Positions 47,018-56,410 of a stretch of DNA of 64,000 nucleotides are shown one piece after another. Both the position numbers and the translations under genes were made by a program. Each line of letters begins with the position of its first letter. Position 1 is the first letter of the stretch. Origin of the DNA: Aureimonas sp. AU12 (GTDB lineage Bacteria; Pseudomonadota; Alphaproteobacteria; Rhizobiales; Rhizobiaceae); contig NZ_BBWH01000009.1 in NCBI RefSeq assembly GCF_001463705.1, positions 49,932 through 113,931 on the forward strand, read 5' to 3'. The notes beneath the pieces are model-generated. The model saw only the letters and a list, made by a program, of their open reading frames with translations, was not told the origin of the DNA and did no database searches.

Positions 47018-47752
47018 TCAGGGCGCCCGGCCGGCGACGCGATGCTCGCTCATGCCGGTCAAGTCGAGATGCAGCGCCAGTCGCGCCTTCACCGCCAGAA
47101 CCTTGGCATATTCGGTCGCCAGCAGCCGCAGGCCGAGCCGGCTCGGCCAGCCATCGCGCCGCCAGAGCTTATCGGGCGAAACGGGATAGGGAACGATCTC
47201 GGGCGCACCCGGCACGTCGGCGATCTCGAGCAGCGAGCGCGGAATATGATAGTCGGAGGTGACGAGGACGAGGCGCGAGAACCCGTGTTCGGCGGCCCAT
47301 CGCGCCGTCATCTCGGCATTGCCGATCGTGTTCATCGCCTCGTAGTCGAGATCGACGCAGCAATCGAAGATGTCGGCATCCGTGCCGGTGGTGCGCGCCA
47401 GCGCCTTGGCGCTCGTGCCGCGATTGACGCCGGAGACGAGAAGTCGCTTCCCCCGCCCCTCGCGCAGAAGCTCGATGCCGCGCTGCAGCCGCTGCTCGCC
47501 GCCGGTCAGCACCACGATCCCGTCGGCCGAGCCGATGGCGGGCGGTGCGGAGAGCGCCGCGACGTCGCGCGCGAAGCGCACGAAACCGCCCGCGAGATAG
47601 GCGCCGCCTGCCATCATCAGGAAGATCGCGACGAGAAACAGGCGGCGGCGGCTGCTCCGGGCGCGGCCGGCCTTCGGCCGAGCGTCGACGGGGGCCGTCT
47701 TCGGTCCGGAGCGTTCGGCCTGCGGGTCGAAACCGTTCTCGTATCGCATCAT
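47018..47752 (-). CDS. YdcF family (DUF218) membrane protein
   Basis: The 244-residue product has a basic N-terminus, one membrane anchor (about 37-58, RRLFLVAIFLMMAGGAYLAGG) and a DUF218 domain with ADGIVVLTGGEQRLQRGIELL, SGVNRGTSA, TIGNAEMTARWA and LVTSDYHIPRSL. Relatives such as SanA and YdcF have envelope-related roles. It is the third gene of an ftsE-ftsX-ydcF-plsC run on the minus strand, an order I recall from rhizobia. Confidence 0.9.
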   Translation of the reverse strand: MMRYENGFDPQAERSGPKTAPVDARPKAGRARSSRRRLFLVAIFLMMAGGAYLAGGFVRFARDVAALSAPPAIGSADGIVVLTGGEQRLQRGIELLREGRGKRLLVSGVNRGTSAKALARTTGTDADIFDCCVDLDYEAMNTIGNAEMTARWAAEHGFSRLVLVTSDYHIPRSLLEIADVPGAPEIVPYPVSPDKLWRRDGWPSRLGLRLLATEYAKVLAVKARLALHLDLTGMSEHRVAGRAP

Positions 47753-47780
47753 CCCTGAACGATCGGCATGAGGGTTTCGT

Positions 47781-48749
47781 TCATCCTTCCACCGGCGACA
47801 GCATGTCGATCGCCGCCAGTTGCCGGGTCACGGTGAGGCGCGAGGTGACGGCGGTCAAGAGCCCCACCGCGCCGACGAGCACCACGACCCCGCCATAGCC
47901 GGTCCAGCCGATGGCGAAGGAGCCGAACAGCGCGTTGATCTGGTCGGCTTCCGGAGTCGCCTGATTGGCCCGCGTCCACTCGCCGATAAGAATGAAGACC
48001 AAGAGCGCCGCCGAGCCGCCGGCGACCGCGCCGACGAGCCCGAGCTTGAGGAAATGGCGTTGGAATTCAGCGGCGATGAAGGAGCCGCGCGCGCCGACGA
48101 AATGCAGCACTTCGATGATGTGGCGGTTGCCGGTCATCGCGCCGCGTGTCGCGAAGACGACGGTGAGGGTCGTCGCAACCATCACCAGCGTGAGGATGGC
48201 GACACCGATGAGGACGGTGGCGCGGGCCATCGAGACGAGCCGCGAGACCCAGGCGCGGTGATCGTCGAGGCTCGCCTGCGGCACCGCGGCGCGCACCGCG
48301 TTGCCGAGCGCGGTGAAGTCGGGCGGCGCGTCCTCGTCGATGGCGACGATCACGAGACGCGGCACCGGAAGCTCGTCGAGATCGAGCCCCTCGCCGAGCC
48401 AGGGTTCGAGGAGACGCCCGGTGGCGGCATCGTCCAGCACCTCGGCCGAGATGATGCCCGGCGTCGCCAGCGCGATCATCTGCACCGAGCCGAGCGCCGC
48501 GGCCATGTCGAGCCCGTCGTCGGGGCGGACCTGCACCGTGATCTCGCGCGAGATCTGCGACTGCCAGGTCGCCGCCGTGTCGGAGACTAGCGTCACCGCC
48601 CCGACCGTCAGGCTGGCGAGGAAGGTCATGATCGCGATGACGGTGAGGAGGGCGCGCCCCGCGACGTTGCCCGGCGGCACGATCGAGGTCGGACGCGGCG
48701 CCCGGCGCCATCGCGACAGGCGCGAGAGACGGGCTCGCAAGTCAGTCAT
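47781..48749 (-). CDS. ftsX: Cell division ABC transporter permease FtsX
   Basis: FtsX with FtsE couples ATP hydrolysis to septal peptidoglycan hydrolases. The 322-residue product has a helix near 32-55, a large periplasmic domain (ISREITVQVRPDD and on), then three more helices at about 170-195, 225-250 and 285-305, the FtsX layout. The cytoplasmic motif IIEVLHFVGARGSFIAAEF is present. It overlaps ftsE by eight bases. Confidence 0.94.
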   Translation of the reverse strand: MTDLRARLSRLSRWRRAPRPTSIVPPGNVAGRALLTVIAIMTFLASLTVGAVTLVSDTAATWQSQISREITVQVRPDDGLDMAAALGSVQMIALATPGIISAEVLDDAATGRLLEPWLGEGLDLDELPVPRLVIVAIDEDAPPDFTALGNAVRAAVPQASLDDHRAWVSRLVSMARATVLIGVAILTLVMVATTLTVVFATRGAMTGNRHIIEVLHFVGARGSFIAAEFQRHFLKLGLVGAVAGGSAALLVFILIGEWTRANQATPEADQINALFGSFAIGWTGYGGVVVLVGAVGLLTAVTSRLTVTRQLAAIDMLSPVEG

Positions 48750-49401
48750 AGATATCGAGCCGCCCGTTGGCGAGGATCAGGCGGCGGGCCTCGACCTGGT
48801 CCATCAGCGAGAGATCATGCGTGGCGATCACCACGGCGGTGCCGGTGCGGTTCAGTTCCATGAACAGGCGCAGCAGGCGGCGCGCCAGCGGCGGATCGAC
48901 ATTGCCGGTGGGCTCGTCGGCAAGGAGAATGTCGGGCTGGTCGATGAGCGCGCGGGCGATCGCGGCGCGCTGCTTCTCGCCGCCGGAAAGGACCACGGGC
49001 GAAGCGTCCATGCGGTCGCCCAGCCCGACCCACTTGATGAGGTCGATCACGTCCTGCCGGTAGCTCGCCTCCTCCTTGCCGCGAACCCGCAGCGGCAGGG
49101 CGACGTTTTCATAGGTGGTGAGATGGTCGAGCAGGCGAAAATCCTGGAACACCACGCCGATGCGCCGGCGGATGGCGGGAAGGTCGGTCCGCTTCAGGGT
49201 CGAGGCATCCTGCCCGAGCACGGTGATGAGACCGCGGGTCGGCCGCAGCGCCAGGAAGAGCATGCGCAGCAGGCTCGTCTTGCCGGCGCCCGAAGGCCCG
49301 GTCAAAAACTGGAACGAGCGGGAGCGGATCTCGAAGGTGAGATCGCGCAGGACCTCCGGCCCCATGTCGTAGCGAAGACCCACATTCTCGAACCGGATCA
49401 A
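48742..49401 (-). CDS. ftsE: Cell division ATP-binding protein FtsE
   Basis: FtsE is the ATPase of the FtsEX complex. The 219-residue product has Walker A GPSGAGKTS (35-43), signature VLSGGEKQR, Walker B ILLADEPTGNVD and the switch histidine in ATHDLSLM. The best start is TTG at 49401 (MIRFENVGLRYD), nine bases after AAAGGA. No ATG in frame nearby gives a normal N-terminus. Confidence 0.95.
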   Translation of the reverse strand: MIRFENVGLRYDMGPEVLRDLTFEIRSRSFQFLTGPSGAGKTSLLRMLFLALRPTRGLITVLGQDASTLKRTDLPAIRRRIGVVFQDFRLLDHLTTYENVALPLRVRGKEEASYRQDVIDLIKWVGLGDRMDASPVVLSGGEKQRAAIARALIDQPDILLADEPTGNVDPPLARRLLRLFMELNRTGTAVVIATHDLSLMDQVEARRLILANGRLDIYD

Positions 49402-49523
49402 TCCAGCCGTTCCTTTCCGCAGCGCCGCGTTCGGACGCCCTGCCTCGTGTGCATCCTGCACCATCCGGCCCCGCATGAGGGTTGCCTTCAGCCACCGAGG
49501 CGCAACCGATGGGTCAGCTTTGG

Positions 49524-49544
49524 TTAACCATAAGACCTTAACCC
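49524..49544. promoter_or_regulatory. Two TTAACC half-sites between ftsE and the membrane protein-hpt genes
   Basis: TTAACCAT (49524-49531) and TTAACCC (49538-49544) are direct repeats 14 bases apart in the divergent intergenic region. TTAACCAT matches the CtrA half-site described in Caulobacter (from memory). The spacing differs from the canonical full CtrA box. Confidence 0.35.
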
Positions 49545-49585
49545 TTCCTGACTTCGGACCCTCATCATACGCCGGAGGCGGAAGC

Positions 49586-49975
49586 ATGACCCAAGGTTTC
49601 AAGGCCGCCAGCGCCCATCGTCGCAGCGCCGACTGGCGCGCCGATCTCGCCCTCGTCATCGACGGCACGGCCGAGCGAATCCACGCCCGCCGGCTCGATG
49701 GCACCCCTGTCCTTCACCCGGCCGCCCCGTCGGCCGCGGGCGAACCGCGCTGGGGCGCCGCGCTGCATGCGGCCAACTCCAACCAGCGCCCGGTGCCCCG
49801 GTCGCTTCGCCCCGCACATGTCTGGCTGTGGACGAGCCTCGGCCTGCAGACCGCCGCCGCCTGCGGGGCCCTTGCGGTTCTGACGCTCGTGGTGTTTCCG
49901 TCTGGTATGCATACGACCGACACGACGACCCTCGCCCGTCCCGCCGCCATCGCCGTCTCCGGCGTCGCCCGATGA
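49586..49975 (+). CDS. Small membrane protein upstream of hpt
   Basis: The 129-residue product has a soluble N-terminal part with many Arg and Ala (GFKAASAHRRSADWRADLAL) and one transmembrane segment near residues 85-108 (WLWTSLGLQTAAACGALAVL), followed by a short tail. No known domain is recognised. ATG 49586 follows CCGGAGGCGG, a good ribosome-binding site. Its stop overlaps the hpt start (ATGA), which supports real translation. Confidence 0.72.
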   Translation: MTQGFKAASAHRRSADWRADLALVIDGTAERIHARRLDGTPVLHPAAPSAAGEPRWGAALHAANSNQRPVPRSLRPAHVWLWTSLGLQTAAACGALAVLTLVVFPSGMHTTDTTTLARPAAIAVSGVAR

Positions 49976-50505
49976 TCCGGGTGCGCGGCAAGACGATCGA
50001 ACCACTCTTCACCGAGGCCGACATCGCCCGCGAGATCGAGCGCCTCGCGAACGAGATCGCCGCCCGCAAGCCCGAGAACATTCTCGTGGTGGGCGTCCTG
50101 AAGGGCTCGTTCGTCTTCACCGCCGATCTCATCCGCGCCATGCACCGCGCCGGGCTGGCACCGGAGGTCGAGTTCATCTCGCTCTCCTCCTACGGGTCGG
50201 GGACCGTCGGCGGCGACGTTCGCATCGTGCGTGACGTCGAGGGCGACATTGCCGGCCGCAAGGTGCTCATCGTCGACGACATCCTCGAATCCGGCCGCAC
50301 GCTGCGCTTCGCGCGCGATCTCATGCTGTCGCGCGGGGCCACGGGCGCCGAGATCGCCGTGCTCCTCGACAAGCGCATGCGCCGCGTCGCCGAGATCGAG
50401 GCGGATTATGTCGGCTTCGACTGCCCGGACCATTTCGTGGTCGGCTACGGCATGGATGTGGCCCACGCCTTCCGCGAGCTTCCCTTCGTCGGCCGCGTCG
50501 TCTGA
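49972..50505 (+). CDS. hpt: Hypoxanthine phosphoribosyltransferase
   Basis: Hpt salvages hypoxanthine and guanine with PRPP. The 177-residue product has the PRPP loop VLIVDDILESGRTL, the KGSFVFTADLIR motif, SSYGSGT and the C-terminal ADYVGFDCPDHFVVGYGMD. ATG 49972 overlaps the stop of the preceding membrane protein gene. cpdR follows 141 bases later on the same strand. Confidence 0.95.
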   Translation: MIRVRGKTIEPLFTEADIAREIERLANEIAARKPENILVVGVLKGSFVFTADLIRAMHRAGLAPEVEFISLSSYGSGTVGGDVRIVRDVEGDIAGRKVLIVDDILESGRTLRFARDLMLSRGATGAEIAVLLDKRMRRVAEIEADYVGFDCPDHFVVGYGMDVAHAFRELPFVGRVV

Positions 50506-50646
50506 CGGAAAATCGCGTTCATCCCCCGTTAGGCCTGTTTCGTAAGGGTTCGCACAAGGATAGGTCCGCATAATCCGTGCCGACGGACCGGAATGTACCC
50601 GGTTCCTTCGGGCATGATGCCCGACGCGTGCCGGGAGTTGAACGCC

Positions 50647-51054
50647 ATGGCGAGAATTCTGATCGCCGAAGACGATGCCGGGATCCGGCTGCTCGTGACG
50701 CGGGCTCTGCGGATGGAAGGACATGACGTCACCATGGCCGAGGACGGCGAGATGGCGATCGACATCCTTGCCGAGCGCAACGGCGCCTTCGACCTCGTGC
50801 TCTCCGACATCCGCATGCCCGCGATGACCGGCATCGAGTTGGCCCATGCCAGCCACGCCGCCTTCCCCGACCTGCCGATCCTGCTGATGACCGGCTATGC
50901 CGAGCAGCGCGAGGCCGCCGACGACCTCGCCGCCATCATCATCGGCGTCGTCGACAAGCCTTTCACCGTCGCCGAGATCCGCTCGCGGGTCGCCGAGGCG
51001 CTGCGCGCACCGCAATGCGACGACGACGTTCTCCTGATGCGGCGCTACGGCTGA
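50647..51054 (+). CDS. cpdR: Single-domain response regulator CpdR
   Basis: CpdR is the phospho-controlled adaptor that places ClpXP at the cell pole for CtrA and other cell-cycle proteolysis. The 135-residue receiver domain has the acidic pocket EDD, the phospho-acceptor D54 in LVLSDIRMP, the threonine in LLMTGYAEQ and lysine in VVDKPFT. MARILIAEDD and LLMTGYAEQRE are hallmarks of CpdR. The ATG at 50647 gives the family start. There is no output domain. Confidence 0.92.
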   Translation: MARILIAEDDAGIRLLVTRALRMEGHDVTMAEDGEMAIDILAERNGAFDLVLSDIRMPAMTGIELAHASHAAFPDLPILLMTGYAEQREAADDLAAIIIGVVDKPFTVAEIRSRVAEALRAPQCDDDVLLMRRYG

Positions 51055-51058
51055 CCCG

Positions 51059-51850
51059 TCAGCCCTTTCGCGCCACCATGAACAAGCGCGGAAACGCAAG
51101 CAGTCGCCGCCCATCCGCGCGAACGGGATAACGCCGGTCCATCTCTTGCGTGTAGCGCGCCTTGAAGCGTTCGCTGAGATCGTCGGGTAGCGGGTCTATG
51201 AAGGGCTTCAGCCCCGTCGAGGAAAACCAGTCGGTGATCGCCTGCGCGTCCGCCATCGGATGGTTGTAGATCGTCGTCCAGACGTCCACCTCGCGCCTGC
51301 CCGCCGCCGACAGCCAGTCGTAATAGTCCTCCCGCGTCCCAATCGCCTCGCGCCGCTCGACATCGCCGGCCAGCAATGGGGCGAAGTCCGGTTCGAGCGC
51401 GATCTCGCGCATGGCCACCTGCGAGGGATCGGCGAGATTGTCGGGGATCTGCGCGGCGAAGACGCCGCCCGGCGCGACCTGCCGCATCAGCGCCGGGATC
51501 AGCGTCCGGTGGCCGAGCACCCATTGCAAGGCGGCGTTGGAGAAGACGAGGTCGAACGGGTCGTCCGGCTCGAAAGCGGCGATGTCACCGAGCGCGAACC
51601 GGCATTGCGGCAGGCGGGCGCGCGCCGCCTCCAGCATCGCCTCCGACGTGTCGAAACCGGTGATCGCAGCGCCCGGGAAACGCTCGGCGAGGAGCGCCGT
51701 CGAATTGCCGGGGCCGCAGCCGAGATCGGCGATGCGCAACATCTCGAACGGGCGATCCAGCGGAAACTCGCAGCGGCGCAGGAGATCGCGCGCCGGTCGG
51801 GTGCGCTCCTCCTCGAATCGGGTGTAGAGCGCGGGATTCCAGTCGGCCAT
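51059..51850 (-). CDS. tam: Trans-aconitate 2-methyltransferase
   Basis: Tam methylates trans-aconitate, a spontaneous by-product that inhibits aconitase. The 263-residue product starts MADWNPALYTRFEEERTRPA, the Tam signature, with SAM motif IADLGCGPGNSTALL and the catalytic-region VFSNAALQWV. It is convergent with cpdR, four bases between stops. Confidence 0.94.
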   Translation of the reverse strand: MADWNPALYTRFEEERTRPARDLLRRCEFPLDRPFEMLRIADLGCGPGNSTALLAERFPGAAITGFDTSEAMLEAARARLPQCRFALGDIAAFEPDDPFDLVFSNAALQWVLGHRTLIPALMRQVAPGGVFAAQIPDNLADPSQVAMREIALEPDFAPLLAGDVERREAIGTREDYYDWLSAAGRREVDVWTTIYNHPMADAQAITDWFSSTGLKPFIDPLPDDLSERFKARYTQEMDRRYPVRADGRRLLAFPRLFMVARKG

Positions 51851-51939
51851 CGTGTCTCGTCCCCGGCAGGTTGCGCGCCGTCCGGCGCGGATGGCCGGCT
51901 TTTACGCCTGGCCCGCGCGGCTCGCAATCCGCGCCGGAA

Positions 51940-54636
51940 TCAGGGCGTCTTGAGCAGGCGCTCCAGATAGTCGCGCTCCTGCTGGGGCGAAAGCTGGTGG
52001 CCGAGCTTGTCGCGGATCTGGTCGAGGATCCGGCGTGCGCGCTGGATGTCGATCTCGTCGGGCACGCCGACATCCCTACCGAAATCGGGCCCCTGCGTCT
52101 GGCGCTCGCGGCCGAGCGGATCGCGCCCGGAGCGCTGCTGACCGGGACCGTAGCCCTCGCCGAGCTGGCCCTGCCCCGGCTGCTGCCCCTGCTGCCCCTG
52201 CCCCTGTCCGGGCTGCTGGCCCTGGCCCTGCATCGCCTGCATCTGCTGCATGGCGTCGCGCGCGCCGCGGCGCAGCGCATCCATCGCCTCGCCCTGCTGG
52301 CCAACGGCCTCGCCGTCGTTGCCCTCGCCGATGGCGCCCTCGGCCCGGCCCATCGACTGGCCGGCCTGTCCGAGATCCTCGCTCGGCTTCATGCCCTGCC
52401 CCTGCATCGCTTCCTGAAGCGCCTGCAGATCCTTCTGCAGCTGGCTTTGCTCGGCCTGCAGCCGTTCCTTCAGCGCCTGCAGCTGTTCGGCCGTCATCGG
52501 CGGCTGCTGCCCGGGCTGGCCCTGCTGCTGGCCTTGCTGGCCAGGCTCCTCGCCTGGCCGGGGCTCACCGCCCTCGGTGCCGTCCATCTCGCGCTCGGCC
52601 TCCATCTGGCGGCGCATCTGCTGGCGGCCCATCTCGAAGGTCTGGTCCATCAGGCTCTGCTGGCGCTGGAGCATCTCGCCGAGCTGATTCATCTGCTGCT
52701 GCATCGGGCTCTGCTGGCCCTGCTGCTGTTGCTGCTGTTGGCCGGGGCGCATGGCCTGCAGGCTGCTCATCATGTCCTTCAGTTCGGAGAGGAGCTGCTG
52801 GGCCGCATCCTTCGAGCCCGAGCGCGCGAGATCCTCGATCTTGTCGAGCATCCGCTCGAGATCCTGCGGCCGGATCTCCTGCATGTCGCCCATCTCGGCC
52901 TGCGACTGCGGTGGCATGTTGCGCATGGCCTCGGCCATCGCCTGCATGAACTCCTGCATGGCCTCGCGCAGTTCCTGCGTGAGCTTGGCGATCTCCTCGT
53001 CCGAGGCCCCGTTCTTCAAAGCCTCCGACAGGTTCTCCTGCGCGTCGCGCAGCCGCTTCTCCGACACCGACAGGTCGCCGTCCTCGATCCCGAGGGCGAT
53101 CTGCCAGAGGAAGTCGACGGCCGAGATCAGCGTCTCGTCGTCGCGCGTCCCCGCGATGCGCTCGCGCACGGCCCGCAGCGCTAGATAATCGGAAGGGTTG
53201 GCGATGAACTCGTCGCCGCGCAGCGTCACGGCGTCGAGCATGTCGACGACGCGGCCGGCGGCGTTGGCGTCGAGCGCCAGGATGCGGCGCTGCTCCACCA
53301 CGGCCCGCGCCAGCGGATCGGCGAAGCGGCGCTCGGGCAATATCAGCTCGAGCGGCGTGGAGGTGCCGATCTGGTCGGCATCGTCGCGCACCTCGAGCGT
53401 CATCGCCACCTTGGCGCCGGCATAGGGGCTCTCGGCGATATCGACGCTCGTGCGCCCCTTCGCCTCGCCCTTCGTGCGTCGCGGCAGCGCGAGGTTGATC
53501 TGCGGCGGGGCGATGAGCGCCCGTGCGCCCGGAGCCTGTGCGTCGCGCACGGCGATCTTCGCCTCGCCTGCCGCCACGCCATAGTCGTCGCTGGCGAGAT
53601 ACGCGATATCTAGCGCGCCGTTGCGGCCAAGCTTCGGCGTACCGTCGAAGGCGATGCGCGGCGCCTCGTCGGGCGTCACCGCGAAGGTCCAGGCATCAGG
53701 GCTGCGCAGGCCGATATCGACGGCGACGGAACCCGACGCCGTCAGCGGCAGCTCGTACTCGCCGGGCAACGGGCCTTCGGGCGCTGCGGCCTCCGTGGTC
53801 GTCGAAACAGGCGGTGCGCCCTCCACGGCCTCCGAAGCCACCGGTGCGATCTCGGTCGCGGTACCGCCCTCGGGCGTGTAGCGCACCGCCGCGCCGCGCC
53901 GGTCGGAGATGCGCAGCGACAGGATCGTGCCCTCCGGCACATCCAAACGCCCGCCGGGCACCGGTCCGCCCTGCGCCTCGGTGAGAAAGATCGGCGCACG
54001 GCCGGTATAGCCGGGCGGGGTCGCCCAGGCATCGACGCGGACGCCCACCGGCAGGGCGTCCGCAACCTGCGTCAAAGCGTCGGTGACGCGCCCGCCACGG
54101 GGGCCGAAGGAAAAGGCGAAGCCGGTGACCAGGAGGACGGCGACGAGCGCCCGCAGGCCCCATGGGTCCACCGCATAGGTGCGGGTGCGCGGCGCGCCGC
54201 CGGTGAGATGGCGCAGTCGCTCGGCCATGCGGCGCTGGTGCTCGCGCCAGAGCGCCTGAGCGAACGCGTCGCCGCCGGCGGGCCGGTCGGCCTGCGCCTG
54301 CAGGGGCTGGTGCTGCAACTGGCTGGCACGCTCGATGCGCTCCACCACCTCGGCCGGGCGCGGCAGGTGAAGCCGACGGGCGCGCCACAGCACAGCACAG
54401 AGGCCGACGACAAGAAGCGCCAGAAGCCCGAGCCGCGCCAGCGGCGGCAGGGCTGCGAAGGCGCCGAACCAGGAGAGGATGAGAAACAGCGCGCCGACGA
54501 GCGCGAGCCCCAGCAGCGTCGGCCAGACGCGCTCGACGAGGATCGCGGCATAAGCGAAGACGCGCACCCGACGCGGTCCGGCAGGCGCCGGCCGCCCTGC
54601 CGGAAGATCGTCGAGACGCGGGCTGTCTGGGGCCAT
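51940..54636 (-). CDS. TIGR02302 family membrane protein (DUF4175-like)
   Basis: The 898-residue product has two N-terminal membrane helices (about 30-70), a third near 165-185, a large periplasmic region, and a C-terminal third dominated by Gln/Gly/Pro low complexity (runs of Q around residue 640 and on) with coiled-coil-like helices. This layout is that of the alphaproteobacterial TIGR02302 family, whose role is not known. ATG 54636 gives MAPDSPRLDDL. It precedes lysA on the opposite side of 204 bases and is read on the same strand. Confidence 0.9.
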   Translation of the reverse strand: MAPDSPRLDDLPAGRPAPAGPRRVRVFAYAAILVERVWPTLLGLALVGALFLILSWFGAFAALPPLARLGLLALLVVGLCAVLWRARRLHLPRPAEVVERIERASQLQHQPLQAQADRPAGGDAFAQALWREHQRRMAERLRHLTGGAPRTRTYAVDPWGLRALVAVLLVTGFAFSFGPRGGRVTDALTQVADALPVGVRVDAWATPPGYTGRAPIFLTEAQGGPVPGGRLDVPEGTILSLRISDRRGAAVRYTPEGGTATEIAPVASEAVEGAPPVSTTTEAAAPEGPLPGEYELPLTASGSVAVDIGLRSPDAWTFAVTPDEAPRIAFDGTPKLGRNGALDIAYLASDDYGVAAGEAKIAVRDAQAPGARALIAPPQINLALPRRTKGEAKGRTSVDIAESPYAGAKVAMTLEVRDDADQIGTSTPLELILPERRFADPLARAVVEQRRILALDANAAGRVVDMLDAVTLRGDEFIANPSDYLALRAVRERIAGTRDDETLISAVDFLWQIALGIEDGDLSVSEKRLRDAQENLSEALKNGASDEEIAKLTQELREAMQEFMQAMAEAMRNMPPQSQAEMGDMQEIRPQDLERMLDKIEDLARSGSKDAAQQLLSELKDMMSSLQAMRPGQQQQQQQGQQSPMQQQMNQLGEMLQRQQSLMDQTFEMGRQQMRRQMEAEREMDGTEGGEPRPGEEPGQQGQQQGQPGQQPPMTAEQLQALKERLQAEQSQLQKDLQALQEAMQGQGMKPSEDLGQAGQSMGRAEGAIGEGNDGEAVGQQGEAMDALRRGARDAMQQMQAMQGQGQQPGQGQGQQGQQPGQGQLGEGYGPGQQRSGRDPLGRERQTQGPDFGRDVGVPDEIDIQRARRILDQIRDKLGHQLSPQQERDYLERLLKTP

Positions 54637-54840
54637 GCTGCCGATGTTCCGTTCAGGCCGGGCCCCGGCCGCGGATCGGGCGAAGGGTCGGGCGGATGTC
54701 GGGAGCCCCTGGCCGGCGGCGCGATGCGCCGAGCCCTCAGGCCTGCCTCTCATCGGGCGAGAGTAACAGCTTTCATGGCGAAGGCGAGGCGTTGACGAAG
54801 GCGTGACAGCCCCATCATGCCGCAGGGTCGCCGAGCCGCA

Positions 54841-56109
54841 TCATCCCAGCCAGGGCGGCAGCCGGTCGAGCGCGATCAGGTCGGCGACCTCCAGGCGCGG
54901 GCGCACCACGGCGAAGCGATCGCCCTTCACCATCACTTCGGGCACGAGCGCCCGTGTGTTGTAGGTGCCCGCCTGCACCGCGCCGTAGGCGCCGGCCGAG
55001 GCGACGGCGAGCAGATCGCCGGCCACCACCGCCGGCATCGAGCGCTCCTTGGCGAGGAAGTCGCCGCTTTCGCAGACCGGCCCGACGAGGTCGGCGACGA
55101 CATAGTCGGCATGCGCATCGGGCTCGGCGATCGGGTGGATCTCGTGCCAGGCCTCGTAGAGCGTCGGGCGGATGAGATCGTTCATCGCCGCATCGGCGAT
55201 CACGAAGCGCCGGCCCGCCTCCTCCTTCACGTAGAGGACGGAGGTGACGAGAATGCCGGCATTGGCCGCGATCAGTCGGCCCGGCTCGAAGATCACCTTG
55301 GCGCCGAGCGAGCGCACGTGCCGCTTCACCGTCTCGGCATAGGCCGGCGGCCCCGGAGGCGGCTCGTTCGAGGCACGGTAGGGCACGCCGAGCCCGCCGC
55401 CGAGGTCGATATGCGTGATGGCGTGGCCGCGCGCGCGCAGGCGGCCGACGAGTTCGGCGAGCTTGGCGAAGGCGAGGTCGAAGGGCTCCAGTTCGGTGAT
55501 CTGCGAGCCGATATGCATGTCGATACCCGATACCGCGATGCCCGGCAGGGTGGCCGCGAGATCGTAGATCGCCTCCGCCCGCTCGAAGGCGATGCCGAAC
55601 TTGTCGGACTTCTTGCCGGTGGAGATCTTGGCATGCGTCTTGGCGTCGACGTCCGGGTTGATGCGAAACGAGACATGCGCGGTGCGGCCCATGGCGACGG
55701 CGCGCGCCGAGAGAAGGTGCAGCTCCGGCTCCGACTCGACGTTGAAGCAGAAGATGCCGGCCGATAGACCCGCGTCGATCTCGCCCGCGCTCTTGCCGAC
55801 GCCCGAGAACATGATCTTCTCCGGCGCGATGCCGGCCGCCAGCGCCCGCGCCAGTTCGCCGCCCGACACGACGTCGGCGCCCGCGCCGAGAGCGGCGAGC
55901 GTCTTCAGCACCGCCTGATTGGAATTGGCCTTCATCGCGTAGCAGACGAGCGCATCGATATCGGCAAAGGCTTGCGTAAAGACGCGGTAGTGGCGCTCCA
56001 GCGTCGCCGTCGAATAGCAGTAGAAGGGCGTGCCGACAGCAGCCGCGATCGTTCGCAGGTCGACATCCTCGGCGTGGAGGATGCCGTCGCGATACTCGAA
56101 ATGGTTCAT
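54841..56109 (-). CDS. lysA: Diaminopimelate decarboxylase
   Basis: LysA makes lysine from meso-diaminopimelate with PLP. The 422-residue product has the PLP lysine K60 in CYAMKANSN, the glycine loop LGAGADVVSGGEL, the HIGSQITEL motif and the catalytic GPVCESGDF. ATG 56109 gives MNHFEYRDGILHAEDV. A short lipoprotein gene of the LptM type lies upstream, a usual pair in alphaproteobacteria. Confidence 0.97.
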   Translation of the reverse strand: MNHFEYRDGILHAEDVDLRTIAAAVGTPFYCYSTATLERHYRVFTQAFADIDALVCYAMKANSNQAVLKTLAALGAGADVVSGGELARALAAGIAPEKIMFSGVGKSAGEIDAGLSAGIFCFNVESEPELHLLSARAVAMGRTAHVSFRINPDVDAKTHAKISTGKKSDKFGIAFERAEAIYDLAATLPGIAVSGIDMHIGSQITELEPFDLAFAKLAELVGRLRARGHAITHIDLGGGLGVPYRASNEPPPGPPAYAETVKRHVRSLGAKVIFEPGRLIAANAGILVTSVLYVKEEAGRRFVIADAAMNDLIRPTLYEAWHEIHPIAEPDAHADYVVADLVGPVCESGDFLAKERSMPAVVAGDLLAVASAGAYGAVQAGTYNTRALVPEVMVKGDRFAVVRPRLEVADLIALDRLPPWLG

Positions 56110-56152
56110 GGAAAAGCGCTTCCGCAGACGAAGAAGCCGGCGCGGCCGGAGA

Positions 56153-56410
56153 TCAGTTGAGGAGACCGTCGAGGAAGAAGGGTTTCTTCGGACCGTTGGG
56201 ATTGCGCGTCACCTCGGTCGGCACCACCGAGAGGGTCGAGGCCAGCGGCGTTGCCTTCGGCAGGCGCGCGGTGCCCTGCGGGTCCGGCACGACGGAGGCC
56301 GGCGGCTGCCCTTCGGCGCGCGGATAAACCGGCACGGACTTGCGCCCGCAGCCGGTCAGCGCGGTGAGGCAAACGAGGCCGAGCGCCACGGTGATCCCTC
56401 GTCTGTTCAT
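56153..56410 (-). CDS. Small lipoprotein (LptM-like)
   Basis: The 85-residue product has a lipoprotein signal (MNRRGITVALGLVCLTALTGCG, lipobox LTGC) directly followed by a Pro-rich mature part without other cysteines. Short lipoproteins of this kind between argH and lysA correspond to the LptM (YifL) group, which assists maturation of the LptDE translocon in enterobacteria; the same role here is inferred. Confidence 0.8.
   Translation of the reverse strand: MNRRGITVALGLVCLTALTGCGRKSVPVYPRAEGQPPASVVPDPQGTARLPKATPLASTLSVVPTEVTRNPNGPKKPFFLDGLLN

Noticed and set aside
50506..50646. CtrA box upstream of cpdR
   Set aside because: Only isolated GTTAGG and TAAGGG pieces occur; no TTAA-N7-TTAA.
52140..52760. 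Short CTG/CCCTG repeats resembling a repeat array
   Set aside because: They are codons for the Gln/Gly/Pro-rich tail of the TIGR02302 protein, not spacer-separated repeats.
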